Assembly: GCF_020697055.1 (NCBI RefSeq)
Contig: NZ_JAJFBP010000029.1
Span: forward strand, 1-64,000
DNA: 64,000 bases
Direction of reading: 5' to 3'
DNA from: Panacagrimonas sp.
Lineage (GTDB): Bacteria; Pseudomonadota; Gammaproteobacteria; Nevskiales; Nevskiaceae
Shown piece after piece: positions 43,283 through 53,139 of the stretch. Position 1 is the stretch's first letter. The number at the start of each line of letters is the position of its first letter. Position numbers and translations under genes: made by a program. The notes under the pieces were generated by a model. That model saw only the letters and a list, made by a program, of their open reading frames with translations. It was not told the origin of the DNA and searched no databases.

Positions 43283-44394
43283 AGCCCGAAGGGCCTCACC
43301 ACACGACGGCCGGCGGCCGCGAGGACCAATGTTAACAACTCCTCCCAGGCCTGATCCTTCCCACCGGTCGATTTGGCCAGCTGGTCGATCGCCGCGGCCT
43401 GGCGGATCCACCCGAGCAGTTGCGTGCCCCGCGTGCGCGCCAAAGCCTGGCCGAACAGCGGAATGCGCGCGCGCGGAAACACCCGCGCCTCGTTGCAGGC
43501 TGCATCGGCATTGCCGCTGCGCGCGTACGCCGCCTGCGCCTGCGACCACTGGCGCAGCATCCAGGCCAGCGGTCCCAGGATCGCGAGCACGTCGAGGCCT
43601 TCCTCGCGCAGCCGCGCCAGCGTGTGGGCCGCGCCGGCGGCGTCGCCGCCGAGCACGCGATCGCCCAGATCGAAGGCATCGAAGCGCGAACTGTCGGCCA
43701 CCGCGGCGCGCACGGTTTCGGCCGTCAGGTGTCCGTCTGGATGCAGCAGCGCCAGCTTGTCGATGTCCTGCCTGGCGGCCAGCGCGTTGCCTTCGGTGCG
43801 ATCGGCGAGCGCCTGCACGGCATCGGCGTCGGGCTTCAATCCAGAGGCGCGCATGCGCGCGTCGACCCAATCGTTCCACTTGTCGGCCGGGATCTCGGCG
43901 CAGTAGACCGACGCACCGGCGTTCTCCAACGCCATGTACCAGCCGCCCTGCTGCTGCTTGTAGTCGAGCTTGCCGGCCGTGACGAGGATCAGATTGTCGG
44001 GCGACGGCCGCTCGATGATCTCGGCGATCACCTTGGCGCCGTCGAGCGACGTCTTGCCCGACGCGCTCGAGGCGGATTCGCCGTCGTCATCGTCATCGTC
44101 GCTTTCCGCCGTTGCGCGCGTGGCGACGGGCTTGGGTCCCTTGGGCATGCGCAGTTCGATGACCTTGCGCGTGGCGAACAGCGACAGGCTGTTGCAGGAC
44201 GCGATCACGCGACCCCAGTCGAAGCCGCGGTCGACGTCGAAGATCTCGCGCTCGCTGAAACCGTTCTTGCGCGCGGCGGCGCGGATCGCGTCGAGCGATT
44301 CCTCCACCAGCAGCGGCTCTTCACCGGCGACCACGTAGACCGGCAGCAGCTGCTTGGCCAGGTGCGCGCGCAACGCTTCGGGACGCAGCTTCAT
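43279..44394 (-). CDS. holA: DNA polymerase III delta subunit
   Basis: 371 residues. Clamp-loader subunit that opens the beta ring. N-terminal [26 protein letters not shown] and [12 protein letters not shown], then LRMPKGPKP and [12 protein letters not shown]-like positions match HolA. Between them at about residues 91-114 lies an acidic, Ser-rich insert ([17 protein letters not shown]) not typical of the family. The gene upstream is glpD rather than the usual lptE. Overlaps both neighbours by 4 bases. Confidence 0.9.
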   Translation of the reverse strand: MKLRPEALRAHLAKQLLPVYVVAGEEPLLVEESLDAIRAAARKNGFSEREIFDVDRGFDWGRVIASCNSLSLFATRKVIELRMPKGPKPVATRATAESDDDDDDGESASSASGKTSLDGAKVIAEIIERPSPDNLILVTAGKLDYKQQQGGWYMALENAGASVYCAEIPADKWNDWVDARMRASGLKPDADAVQALADRTEGNALAARQDIDKLALLHPDGHLTAETVRAAVADSSRFDAFDLGDRVLGGDAAGAAHTLARLREEGLDVLAILGPLAWMLRQWSQAQAAYARSGNADAACNEARVFPRARIPLFGQALARTRGTQLLGWIRQAAAIDQLAKSTGGKDQAWEELLTLVLAAAGRRVVRPFGL

Positions 44395-45935
44395 GCGGTG
44401 CGCAGCGTCTCGGCGTCCTTGCGCGCGGCGCGCAGGTCGGGCACCAGCAACGCCAGCGGCATGCGACGGCGCAGCGCATCGTCGGCCGACAGCGCCATCT
44501 CGTCGCGGAACGCGAGCTTCACCTCGGCGCGCACGAACGGCGCGTCCGCATGCACCCGATGCGCGAGGCTCGGATCCTTGCGCACCAGCTTGAGGATCTC
44601 TTCCGAGCGCGTGCCGTGGCGATGCGCGACCAGGCTCGCCGCGACGCCGTCCAGGCCCGCACCGGTGAGGCTCTTGGTGGTGGCCGGCAGCCACTCGTCG
44701 AATTCGTCGGCCTTGGGCGCGCCGGGCAGGCGCTTGGCATGCGTGGTCGATTTCACCTTCTTCTGGCCCAGCGCCTTCTGCACTCGATCGACGATCTCGA
44801 TGGCGTCGCAGCGCGAGGTCGTGTACTTGCCGCCGATGGGCAGCACCAGCCGCGGCTCGGGCTCGGCGATCTCGAATTCGCGCGACACCGCGGACAGGCT
44901 CGCCGCGTCGTCGGCCATCAGCGTGCGCACGCCCGAGTAGCGCGCGATCACGTCGTTCTCGGTCCAGCCCAGGCCCGGCAGGCCGCGGCGCACGCCGTCG
45001 ATCAGGTAGCTCGTTTCTCCATCGGTGGGCTGCACGCCGTCGGGGCTGTCGACCTGCGCTTCGGTGGTGCCGACGATGGTCTTGCCGTACCAGGGGATGA
45101 CGAAGAACACGCGGCCGTCGTTGGCCGTGAGCAGGAAGGCCTCGGTGCAGCCCGCGATCGGCGGCAGCAGCAGATGCGTGCCCTTGATCAGCTTGACCTT
45201 GGGCGCCCGCTCGCCGAGCAGCGTGCGTGCCCAGGGACCGGCCGAATTCACCACGCAGCGCGCGCGCACCTCGAAGTGCGCGCCGCTCTCGACGTCCTTG
45301 ACCTTGGCCCCGGTGATGCCGGTCTTGTCGCGCAGCAGCTTTTCAGCCTGCACGCGGTTGGCGCAGACCGCGCCGGCGGATTGCGCCGCCGCGACCACCG
45401 TCATCGTCATGCGCGCGTCGTCTTCCTGGCAGTCGCCGTAGCGAAAGCCGCTGACCAGGTTGTCGGGATCGACGAACGGATAGGCCTTGAGCAGCGCCTT
45501 GGGACGGAAATGCTTGTGCGGTTTCACCGGGCCGCTGCCGAAGGCGAGCGTGTCGTACAGCGTCAGGCCGGCCGACAGCATCAAGGGGCTCGCACGCGGG
45601 CCCTTCCACACCGGCAGGATGAAATCCAGCGGGCGTACCAGGTGCGCGGCGATGCGCGACAGCACTTTTCGTTCGCGCAGCGCGTGGCGCACCAGCGCGA
45701 ACTCGTAGTGCTCCAGATAGCGCAGGCCGCCGTGGATCAGCTTGCTCGATGCCGAGGACGTGCCGCTGGCCCAGTCGTTCTTCTCGACCAGTGCGACCTT
45801 CAGCCCGCGCAGCGCCGCGTCGTACGCGGTCCAGGCGCCGTAGATGCCGCCGCCGATGACCAGGACATCGAACTCGGCGTGCAGGTCGTCGATATTGCGC
45901 TTTAAGGGAAAGGGCTTCGGTTGGCTGGTGCTCAT
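44391..45935 (-). CDS. glpD: FAD-dependent glycerol-3-phosphate dehydrogenase
   Basis: 514 residues. Membrane-associated enzyme passing electrons from glycerol-3-phosphate to quinone. N-terminal dinucleotide-binding VLVIGGGIYGAWTAYDAALRG, then SSASSKLIHGGLRYLEHYEF, and SGVRTLMADD and LPIGGKYTTSR in the C-terminal half. Ten bases downstream of the oligopeptidase gene; its end overlaps holA, an unusual operon link. No glpK or glpF nearby. Confidence 0.92.
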   Translation of the reverse strand: MSTSQPKPFPLKRNIDDLHAEFDVLVIGGGIYGAWTAYDAALRGLKVALVEKNDWASGTSSASSKLIHGGLRYLEHYEFALVRHALRERKVLSRIAAHLVRPLDFILPVWKGPRASPLMLSAGLTLYDTLAFGSGPVKPHKHFRPKALLKAYPFVDPDNLVSGFRYGDCQEDDARMTMTVVAAAQSAGAVCANRVQAEKLLRDKTGITGAKVKDVESGAHFEVRARCVVNSAGPWARTLLGERAPKVKLIKGTHLLLPPIAGCTEAFLLTANDGRVFFVIPWYGKTIVGTTEAQVDSPDGVQPTDGETSYLIDGVRRGLPGLGWTENDVIARYSGVRTLMADDAASLSAVSREFEIAEPEPRLVLPIGGKYTTSRCDAIEIVDRVQKALGQKKVKSTTHAKRLPGAPKADEFDEWLPATTKSLTGAGLDGVAASLVAHRHGTRSEEILKLVRKDPSLAHRVHADAPFVRAEVKLAFRDEMALSADDALRRRMPLALLVPDLRAARKDAETLRTA

Positions 45936-45944
45936 CCGGGTCGA

Positions 45945-48011
45945 TCAGGCCGGTTCCGCGACGAGCCCATTGTGCCGCAGCAGCGGCTCGATGCTCGGCT
46001 CGCGGCCGCGGAACGCGCGGAACAACTCGGCCGCCTCGCGCGATCCGCCGCGCGACAGGATGCCGTCGAGAAACTTGCGCCCGGTCTCGCGCAGCTTTTC
46101 CGGCGTCAGGCCCGCTTCTTCGAACGCGGCGAACGCATCGGCCGACAGCACCTCGGCCCACTTGTAGCTGTAGTACCCGGCCGCGTAACCGCCCGCGAAG
46201 ATGTGGCTGAAGCTCCACGGCATGCGGTTGAACGCCGGCGGCCGCAGCACGGCGACCTCGTCGCGCACCTTGCCGATGATCTCGAGCACGCGCGCGCCCT
46301 GCCCCGGCACATAGTCGCGATGCAGGCGCAGGTCGAACAGCGCGAACTCGATCTGGCGCACGGTGGCGAGGCCCGTCTGGAAGCGGCGCGACAGGCGCAG
46401 CTTGTCGATCTGCTCCTTGGGTAGCGGCTCGCCGGTCTGCCAGTGGCGCGCGTACTCGCGCAGCATCTCGGGCTCGTAGCACCAGTTCTCCATGAACTGG
46501 CTCGGCAGCTCGACCGCATCCCACTCGACGCCGTGGATGCCGGCGAGCGCGCTCTCCTCCACCTGCGTCATCAGCAGGTGCAGGCCGTGGCCGAACTCGT
46601 GGTACAGCGTCAGCACTTCGTCGTGCGTCAGCAGGCCGGGCTGCTCGCCCAGGGGCGGTCTGAAATTGCAGACCAGGTAGGCCACCGGCAGCTGCAGCCC
46701 TTCGCTCGAACGACGACGGCTCACGCACTCGTCCATCCAGGCGCCACCGCGCTTCTGCTCGCGCGCATACGGATCCAGATAGAAACGTCCGAACGTCCTG
46801 CCGGCCTCGTCCTGCAGCGCGTACGCCTGCACCTGCGGATGCCACACCGACACGCCGGGTTCGGCGACCACGCGCACGCCGTACAGGCGCTGGATCAGCT
46901 TGAACAGGCCATCGAGCACCGCCGGCAGCGGGAAGTACGGACGCAGCGCCTCGTCGTTGAGATCGAGCTGCTGCTCCTTGAGCTTCTCGCCGTAATACGC
47001 CAGATCCCACGGCTGGAGATCTTCCGGTCCGCCGAGCGAGCGGGCGAACGCGCGCAGCTCGTCGACCTCGGCCTGCGCGCGGGCTTTCGAGCGCCGCGCC
47101 AGATCCAGCAGGAACGTCTCCACCGCGTCCGGCGACTCGGCCATCTTGGTGGCCAGCGACAGCTCGGCGAAGTTCTTGTAGCCCAGCAGCTGCGCTTCTT
47201 CGTGACGCAACGCGAGGATCTCGTCCATCAGCTTCGAGTTGTCGAACTTGCCGGCCTGCGGACCCTGGTCGGAGGCGCGCGTGGCGTAGGCGGTGTAGAG
47301 CTCGCGGCGCAGCTCGCGGTCGTCGGCATAGGACACCACCGCGTCGTAGCTGGGGAAGTCGAGCGTCAGCAGCCAGCCGTCGAGATCCTTGCCCTTGGCC
47401 TTCTGCGCAGCCTGCTCGAGCGCGGCGGGCGCCATGCCCTGCAGCCGCGACACGTCGGTGACGTGCAGCTGCCAGGCCTGGATCGCGTCCATGATGTTTT
47501 CTTCGAATCGGGTCTGGATCTCGGACAGGCGCATCGAGATCTGCTTGAAGCGCTCCTTCTGCTCGGCCGGCAGGCCGATGCCCGAAAGGCGAAAGTCGCG
47601 CAGCGCATCGCGCACGACCTTCTGCTGCGTCGGATTGAGACGGGCGAACGACGGCGACTCCGACAGGCGCTTGTACGCCTGGAACAGCGGCTCGGACTGC
47701 GACAGTTCCAGGCTGTACTCGGTGATCTTGGGCAGGCCGGCGTTGTACGCGGCGCGCCACTCCGGCGTGGAGGTCACGCTGAACAGGTGCGACACCGGAC
47801 CCCAGGCCTGCGACACGCGCTCGCCGATCGCCTCGAGCGGCTCGATCAGGCTCTGCCAGCTGGGCTCGCCCAGGTTCGACAGGCGCTGCGCCAGCGCGGC
47901 GCGACTGTCGGCCAGCACCTGGTCGAGCGCCGGCTCGGCGTGCTCGGGCTTGAACTCGGCGAAGGTCGGCAGGGCGTTGAGCGGGCGCGCGGCGAGCAGC
48001 GGGTTGGTCAT
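45945..48011 (-). CDS. prlC: Oligopeptidase A (M3 family)
   Basis: 688 residues. Zinc metallopeptidase that degrades oligopeptides and cleaved signal peptides. The zinc site HEFGHGLH is followed by the Glu ligand around GVEWDAVELPSQFMENW; HIFAGGYAAGYYSYKWAEVL near the C terminus binds substrate. ATG at 48011 is favoured; a longer frame overlaps the upstream gene. Cytoplasmic. Confidence 0.95.
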   Translation of the reverse strand: MTNPLLAARPLNALPTFAEFKPEHAEPALDQVLADSRAALAQRLSNLGEPSWQSLIEPLEAIGERVSQAWGPVSHLFSVTSTPEWRAAYNAGLPKITEYSLELSQSEPLFQAYKRLSESPSFARLNPTQQKVVRDALRDFRLSGIGLPAEQKERFKQISMRLSEIQTRFEENIMDAIQAWQLHVTDVSRLQGMAPAALEQAAQKAKGKDLDGWLLTLDFPSYDAVVSYADDRELRRELYTAYATRASDQGPQAGKFDNSKLMDEILALRHEEAQLLGYKNFAELSLATKMAESPDAVETFLLDLARRSKARAQAEVDELRAFARSLGGPEDLQPWDLAYYGEKLKEQQLDLNDEALRPYFPLPAVLDGLFKLIQRLYGVRVVAEPGVSVWHPQVQAYALQDEAGRTFGRFYLDPYAREQKRGGAWMDECVSRRRSSEGLQLPVAYLVCNFRPPLGEQPGLLTHDEVLTLYHEFGHGLHLLMTQVEESALAGIHGVEWDAVELPSQFMENWCYEPEMLREYARHWQTGEPLPKEQIDKLRLSRRFQTGLATVRQIEFALFDLRLHRDYVPGQGARVLEIIGKVRDEVAVLRPPAFNRMPWSFSHIFAGGYAAGYYSYKWAEVLSADAFAAFEEAGLTPEKLRETGRKFLDGILSRGGSREAAELFRAFRGREPSIEPLLRHNGLVAEPA

Positions 48012-48064
48012 GACGGATCCGGGCAGAAAATCATCTGGGAAGTATGGAGGGCCATCGTCGCGCT

Positions 48065-48991
48065 TCAAGCCAGCCCGCGCGCGATCAGGCCGAAGAAGAA
48101 GATCCCGCCCAGCAGCAGTCCGGCCACGACGCCGGCCAGGCCGCCCCAGCGCAGCCCGCGCGTAAGCTCGTGCTCGGTCTTGGTCGACAGGATGAAGGGG
48201 CGGCGGTCGCGCGCCGCCGACAGCACGTGCAGGTCGGGCTGCACCGAGCGTTCGACCTGCTCGGCGCGCACCTCGGCGATGGCCGCCTTGCGCGCGGCTT
48301 CCCATTCCTGCAGGTCGATCTCGCCGTCGCGGTTGGTGTCGAAGCGCTGCAGCAGCGCGCGCTTGTCACGCTTCCATTCGGCCATGCGATCGGACACGTC
48401 GCGCATTTCGTCGTCGTAACGCGCCGCGGTCTGGCTGTGGAACGCGCCGATGGCATAGAGCCAGGCGCCGAAGCTGATCAGCTGCTCGCTGTAACGGTAT
48501 TCGCCGCCGTCGAGCCACGAGGTCTTCTTCGGAAAACCGAGCGGCCGGGGGTAGCGACCGCGCCAGCGCCGCGACACGCTCGGGACCACGCGCGCGCCGA
48601 CCGGATCGACCACGCACTGTCCGGTGCCGTCGTCGAGCAGGAACAGCTCGTCGGACGTCTTCTTCTCGATCGTCACCCAGCGCGAGCGGTTCTTGTCGTC
48701 CTTCTGCAGCTGCTCGATCTTGAAGTCCCACCAGCAGCAGCGCTCGGTCGACAGCGGCGAGACGATCGGTGGCCCCGGCAGCAGGCGCGCGTGGCCGTGG
48801 AATTCGACATAGCCCTGCGCGGCCGAACGGATGCGCGAGGTCGGCAGGTCTTCGAGCAGCCGCGCGTGCCGCAGGCGCCGAAAGCCGATGACGAACAGGA
48901 CCACGCCAATCAGCGCCGCCAGGCCGAACCAGAGCCAGAACGGCCCCGGATCCGCGTGGGCGATGCCGACCCGCCAGCCTTCGAGCATCAC
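48065..48991 (-). CDS. GIDE-domain membrane protein with an EF-hand
   Basis: 308 residues. N-terminal membrane helix (19-37, WLWFGLAALIGVVLFVIGF) and C-terminal helix (280-303). Between them is a region resembling the GIDE domain of MULAN-like proteins (SAAQGYVEFHGHARLLPG, TERCCWWDFKIEQLQK, SYSEQLI-type segment). A canonical EF-hand loop DTNRDGEIDLQE follows at 218-229, with the ligand positions D218, N220, D222, E224 and E229. No RING domain is present, so it is not a ubiquitin ligase. Overlaps the next gene by 4 bases. Calcium dependence is inferred only. Confidence 0.7.
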   Translation of the reverse strand: MMLEGWRVGIAHADPGPFWLWFGLAALIGVVLFVIGFRRLRHARLLEDLPTSRIRSAAQGYVEFHGHARLLPGPPIVSPLSTERCCWWDFKIEQLQKDDKNRSRWVTIEKKTSDELFLLDDGTGQCVVDPVGARVVPSVSRRWRGRYPRPLGFPKKTSWLDGGEYRYSEQLISFGAWLYAIGAFHSQTAARYDDEMRDVSDRMAEWKRDKRALLQRFDTNRDGEIDLQEWEAARKAAIAEVRAEQVERSVQPDLHVLSAARDRRPFILSTKTEHELTRGLRWGGLAGVVAGLLLGGIFFFGLIARGLA

Positions 48992-49335
48992 TTGCGCGGC
49001 TTGAGCCCGAACAGCCCGCCCAGCCGATTGGCCAATGCATCGCCGGTCTTGTTCACCGCGCTGGCGTAGCTTTCGACCATCACGCCGGTCTGGGTCTCGC
49101 GCATCGCGTCCTGGAAGCCGAGCTTGACCTGCTCGCGCAGCGCCGGCAGCAGTTCGGTGCCGGCGGCGAGCACGCCGGCCTTCACGCGCGATTCGAATTC
49201 GGTCTGGATCTGTCCGAGCTCACGCTCGAACATCGCGCCGAGCTGGGCGCGGTAGAACAGCCAGGCCAGCACCCAGGTCAAGGCGGCCGACAGCACGGCC
49301 GTGATCAGCATCTGCACGATCGCCATCATCGTCAT
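48988..49335 (-). CDS. Small membrane-anchored protein of unknown function
   Basis: 115 residues. One N-terminal transmembrane helix (about 8-28, MLITAVLSAALTWVLAWLFY), then a charged amphipathic region (FERELGQIQTEFESRVKAGV). The C-terminal tail ends in LGGLFGLKPRK. No recognised domain. Between the GIDE/EF-hand gene (4-base overlap) and the NTF2-like gene. Confidence 0.55.
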   Translation of the reverse strand: MTMMAIVQMLITAVLSAALTWVLAWLFYRAQLGAMFERELGQIQTEFESRVKAGVLAAGTELLPALREQVKLGFQDAMRETQTGVMVESYASAVNKTGDALANRLGGLFGLKPRK

Positions 49336-49352
49336 CGGTTCCTCCTGCCGCC

Positions 49353-49715
49353 CTACGCGTAGTGCGCCGCCGCCCCCACCACGTGGCCATCGTCGCCGAA
49401 GAAGAACACCTCGGCCGCCATGCCCCTCGCCCCGCGGTAATAGATCGTCACGCTGCCCGCCCCCAGCAGCGTCGCGTGATGCTCGAAGCGCAGGTCGGGC
49501 ATCCGCTCCAGGGCCTTTTTCCAGTACGCGCCCACGGCCGGCTTGCCCTTCAACTTTCCGCTCGGCTCACCGGCGATCTGCGCGATGTAGGGCGAGGACA
49601 TCGTGAAGTCCTCGGCGTAGTGCGCCAGGATCCGGTCGAGATCGTGGCGGTTCCAGGCGGCGATCCATTCGGCGGCGAAATGCTCGGCGAACTCGCGCGT
49701 GATCGAAAAACTCAC
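49353..49715 (-). CDS. SnoaL/NTF2-like protein
   Basis: 120 residues. Cone-shaped alpha/beta fold inferred from AAEWIAAWNRHDLDRILAHYAEDFTMSSPY, KPAVGAYWKKALERMPDLRFE and the C-terminal beta strands. Members of this superfamily include isomerases, cyclases and binding proteins; substrate unknown. Overlaps the lemA end. Confidence 0.75.
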   Translation of the reverse strand: MSFSITREFAEHFAAEWIAAWNRHDLDRILAHYAEDFTMSSPYIAQIAGEPSGKLKGKPAVGAYWKKALERMPDLRFEHHATLLGAGSVTIYYRGARGMAAEVFFFGDDGHVVGAAAHYA

Positions 49716-50293
49716 GTGGCGCTGCCACCGGCGAACAGCGCCTTGACGTCGACATCGCGGATCTCGGCCTCCTCGAACTCGAGCAGGTCGGCCTCCTTGA
49801 AGCCGCCCATGCGCGCGACGATCACATCCGGGAACTGCTCGATGCGCACGTTATTGGCGTTGACGGTCTCGTTGTAGAACTCGCGGCGGTCGGCGATGGC
49901 GTTTTCCAGGCCGGTGATGCGACCGAGCAGCGTCTGCAGCGACTGGTTGGCGCGCAGTTCCGGGTAGGCCTCGACGGTGGCGGTGATGCTGCCCAGGCCG
50001 GCGCGCAGCATCGACTCGGCCGCGCCCACGCCCTTGACGTCGCCCTTGTCGGCCGCGACCTTCGCGCCGCTGCGCGCGCTGATGATCTTTTCCAGCGTCC
50101 CCGACTCGAACTGCATGTGCTGGCGGCAGACCTCGACCAGCTTGGGCAGCTCGTCGTGGCGCTGCTTGAGCAGCACGTCGATGTTGCTCCAGGACTTGGT
50201 GACCGCGTGCTTGAGCGCGACCAGGCCGTTGTAGACGATCACCGCGTACACCAGCAGCGCGACGAGCAGGGCAAGGACGACGTAGGTGGACAT
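49712..50293 (-). CDS. lemA: LemA-family membrane protein
   Basis: 193 residues. One N-terminal membrane helix (about 5-25) and a helical bundle with the family signature VYNGLVALKHAVTKSWSNID, VLLKQRHDELPKLVEVC and QTLLGRITGLENAIADRREFYNETVNANN. LemA proteins are widespread but without a settled function. The operon lemA, NTF2-like, small membrane protein, GIDE/EF-hand runs away from the esterase promoter. Confidence 0.9.
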   Translation of the reverse strand: MSTYVVLALLVALLVYAVIVYNGLVALKHAVTKSWSNIDVLLKQRHDELPKLVEVCRQHMQFESGTLEKIISARSGAKVAADKGDVKGVGAAESMLRAGLGSITATVEAYPELRANQSLQTLLGRITGLENAIADRREFYNETVNANNVRIEQFPDVIVARMGGFKEADLLEFEEAEIRDVDVKALFAGGSAT

Positions 50294-50433
50294 GGGGGCT
50301 CCCTCTCTGGATGGCGGTCATCCTAAGGCAGCCCGCCCCTTCCGTTCAGATTGGGTACGCCGCTGCGGTAACATTCTTGCTGCATTGCGGTCATAGGCGT
50401 CGACCGCGTCACCCTGAGCGAGGATTCCAACCC

Positions 50434-51357
50434 GTGCGGCGTTTGATCACCGGCCTGACGGCCATCCTGTTGCTGTCCTTCTCGACCGGGTGCACCACCC
50501 CCGGCGCGCTCAATGCGCTGACCCCGACCCGCGGCTACGACCTCGCGGCCAACATCCCGTACGACACCAGCCGCAACCTGCGGCTCGACATCTACTCGCC
50601 CCAGGGCGTGCAGAACGCGCCGGTGGTGCTGTTCTTCTACGGCGGCCGCTGGACCTCCGGCACCAAGGACGACTACCGCTTCGTCGGCGAGGCGCTGAGC
50701 TCACGCGGCTTCATCGGCGTGATCGCCGACTACCGCCTGTATCCGCAGGTGCGCTTCCCCGAGTTCGTCGACGACGGCGCCCGCGCGGTGGCCTGGCTGC
50801 ATTCGAATGCGCGCACCTACGGCGGCAGCCCGGACAAGATCTTCGTGATGGGCCACCAGTCGGGCGCCCACATCGCCGCGATGCTGGCGATCAAGGAGGA
50901 ATACATGTCCCGCGCCGGCGGCTCGCGCAGCTGGCTGCGCGGCATGATCGGCCTGGCCGGCGCCTACGATTTCCTGCCGATAACCGACCCGACGCTGCGC
51001 GACATCTTCGCCCCGCCTGAGAAGTACGAGCGGTCGCAGCCGGTGCTCTACGCCGAAGGCGACAACCCGCCGATGCTGCTGATGCATGGCGAGGACGACG
51101 ACAACACCGAGATCAAGAACACGCGCAGCCTGGCCGCGGCGGTCAAGAAGGCCGGCGGACCGATCGAGACGGTGATCTATCCCAAGATGAGCCACCGCAT
51201 GATCATCGCCTCGCTGGCCAAGCCGATCCGCGGACAGACCGACGTGCTGGGCCATGTCAGCGAATTCGTGACGCGCTGGTCCAACACCGCGCGTGGCGCC
51301 GAGCGCCCGTCCAGCGACGGCCAGGGCGTCCAGGGCATCCCGATGCCGATCGACTAA
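50434..51357 (+). CDS. Alpha/beta-hydrolase lipoprotein (BD-FAE-like esterase)
   Basis: 307 residues from GTG 50434, chosen because it gives a signal peptide with lipobox (ILLLSFSTGCTTPG). Hydrolase core: NAPVVLFFYGGRWTSGTKDDY (oxyanion region), nucleophile elbow GHQSGAH with Ser, and GEDDDNTEIKNTR acid region. Resembles carbohydrate/feruloyl esterase-like BD-FAE hydrolases. Probably on the outer membrane; substrate unknown. Followed 15 bases later by the carbonic anhydrase-like gene. Confidence 0.78.
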   Translation: MRRLITGLTAILLLSFSTGCTTPGALNALTPTRGYDLAANIPYDTSRNLRLDIYSPQGVQNAPVVLFFYGGRWTSGTKDDYRFVGEALSSRGFIGVIADYRLYPQVRFPEFVDDGARAVAWLHSNARTYGGSPDKIFVMGHQSGAHIAAMLAIKEEYMSRAGGSRSWLRGMIGLAGAYDFLPITDPTLRDIFAPPEKYERSQPVLYAEGDNPPMLLMHGEDDDNTEIKNTRSLAAAVKKAGGPIETVIYPKMSHRMIIASLAKPIRGQTDVLGHVSEFVTRWSNTARGAERPSSDGQGVQGIPMPID

Positions 51358-51372
51358 AGGGGCGGACGACCC

Positions 51373-51906
51373 ATGCTTCGCTCCTTCGAAGGCATCTCGC
51401 CCACGCTGGGCACCAACGTCTACCTCGATCCGCAGTGCTGCGTGATCGGCGACGTGCACCTGGGTGACGACTGCTCGGTGTGGCCGTTCGCGGTGCTGCG
51501 CGGTGACGTCAACCGCATCCGCGTCGGCGCGCGCAGCAACATCCAGGACAACTCGGTGGTGCACGTCACGCACGACGGGCCGTTCTCGCCCGGCGGCGTG
51601 GACACGGTCATCGGCGAGGACGTGACCGTCGGTCACGGCGTGATCCTGCACGCGTGCAAGATCGGCAACCGCGTGCTCGTGGGCATGGGCGCGCGCGTGC
51701 TCGACGAGGTCGTGGTCGAGGACGACGTGTTCATCGCCGCCGGCGCGCTGGTGACGCCGGGCAAGCGGCTCAAGAGCGGCTGGCTGTACGCCGGCTCGCC
51801 GGCCAAGCCGATGCGCGAACTCAGCGCGCGCGAGCTGGAAAACCTGCGCTATTCGGCGGCCCATTACGTGCGGGTGAAGAACCGCCACATCGCGTCATCC
51901 ACCTGA
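51373..51906 (+). CDS. Gamma carbonic anhydrase-like protein
   Basis: 177 residues. Left-handed beta-helix built of hexapeptide repeats ([39 protein letters not shown]). Possible zinc-binding histidines are in VVHVTHDG and [12 protein letters not shown]. Family includes YrdA and CaiE; carbonic anhydrase activity is not proven for many members. 19 bases before gpmA, same strand. Confidence 0.88.
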   Translation: MLRSFEGISPTLGTNVYLDPQCCVIGDVHLGDDCSVWPFAVLRGDVNRIRVGARSNIQDNSVVHVTHDGPFSPGGVDTVIGEDVTVGHGVILHACKIGNRVLVGMGARVLDEVVVEDDVFIAAGALVTPGKRLKSGWLYAGSPAKPMRELSARELENLRYSAAHYVRVKNRHIASST

Positions 51907-51925
51907 ACTCGACCCACCTACCGCC

Positions 51926-52678
51926 ATGCCGACCCTCGTCCTGCTGCGCCACGGCCAGAGCCAGTGGAATCTCGACAACCGTTTCACCGGCTGGGTGGAC
52001 GTGGACATCACCGAGGCCGGGCGCCTCGAGGCGGTCAAGGCCGGCCAACTGATGAAGGACGCGGGTCTGCGCTTCGACCAGGCGCACACCTCGGTGCTCA
52101 AGCGCGCGATCCGCACGCTGAACTCCGCGCTCGAGGTGATGGACCAGCTGTGGATCCCGGTGGAGAAGCACTGGCGGCTCAACGAGCGCCACTACGGCGC
52201 GCTGCAGGGACTCGACAAGGCCGAGACCACCGCCAAGCACGGTGAAGCGCAGGTCAAGATCTGGCGTCGCAGCTACGACGTGCCGCCGCCGGCGATGGAC
52301 GCGAAGGATCCCGGCCATCCGGCCAACGATCCGCGCTACGCCAAGCTCGATGCCAGCTGCCTGCCCGGCACCGAGTCGCTGGCCACCACGCTCGATCGCG
52401 TGCTGCCCTACTGGTACGACCGCATCGCGCCCCAGTTGAAGGCCGGCCAGACGGTGCTGGTGACCGCGCACGGCAATTCGCTGCGCGCGCTCTACAAGTA
52501 CCTCAACGACGTCTCCGAATCCGAGATCCTCGAACTCAACATCCCGACGGCGATTCCGCTGCGATTCGAGCTCGACGAGACGCTCAAGGTGAAATCGTTC
52601 GGCTATCTCGGCGATCCGGATGCGGCCAGGAAGGCGGCCGAAGCGGTCGCCAACCAGGCGCGCGCAGCCAAGAAGTGA
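51926..52678 (+). CDS. gpmA: 2,3-bisphosphoglycerate-dependent phosphoglycerate mutase
   Basis: 250 residues. [16 protein letters not shown] contains the phosphohistidine, [22 protein letters not shown] and [10 protein letters not shown] the second His. Family length and start are normal. Glycolytic enzyme in the cytoplasm; convergent with the YeaQ-like gene. Confidence 0.96.
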   Translation: MPTLVLLRHGQSQWNLDNRFTGWVDVDITEAGRLEAVKAGQLMKDAGLRFDQAHTSVLKRAIRTLNSALEVMDQLWIPVEKHWRLNERHYGALQGLDKAETTAKHGEAQVKIWRRSYDVPPPAMDAKDPGHPANDPRYAKLDASCLPGTESLATTLDRVLPYWYDRIAPQLKAGQTVLVTAHGNSLRALYKYLNDVSESEILELNIPTAIPLRFELDETLKVKSFGYLGDPDAARKAAEAVANQARAAKK

Positions 52679-52694
52679 TCGGACCGCGTCGCGG

Positions 52695-52955
52695 TCAGGT
52701 TCTCTTGCCGCGGACCAGGCTGAACACCACGAGCACCAGGATCGCGCCGACCACGGCGCCGATGAAGCCCGCCGCCTGTCCGGGCTGATAGAGCCCGAGC
52801 GCGCGCCCGATGAAGGTCGCGGCGAACGCACCCGCGATGCCCAGCAGCGACGTCAGCAGGATCCCCATCTTGTCGTCGCCGGGTTTGAGGAAGCGCGCGA
52901 TGAGTCCGGCGAAGAACCCGATGATCAGCGTGCCGATGATTCCCGTGATGGACAT
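52695..52955 (-). CDS. GlsB/YeaQ/YmgE-like small membrane protein
   Basis: 86 residues, start 52955 preceded by AAGGAG. Three Gly-rich membrane helices (SITGIIGTLIIGFFAGLIARFL, LLTSLLGIAGAFAATFIG, AAGFIGAVVGAILVLVVFSL), as in transglycosylase-associated/YeaQ stress proteins. General stress response inferred from the family; no regulator is visible. Confidence 0.85.
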   Translation of the reverse strand: MSITGIIGTLIIGFFAGLIARFLKPGDDKMGILLTSLLGIAGAFAATFIGRALGLYQPGQAAGFIGAVVGAILVLVVFSLVRGKRT

Positions 52956-53139
52956 GGTGTCGCTCTCCTTTGTTGTGCGTTCTGACGCGCATGCGCCGGC
53001 CGATGTTACTGCAGCCATCATGCCCGGCCCGTGCGGGGGCGCTCACCAGGGTCGATCCAGCAACGGAACGCGGCCGTGATGGCAATGGGATAAAGCCACC
53101 GACCAGGCGCTGAGCCCTGCGTCCCCACGACCGGCGCGA

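Noticed and set aside
41987-43879. Long antisense-type extension upstream of proA
   Set aside because: It overlaps holA in another frame; the family N terminus is at 43282.
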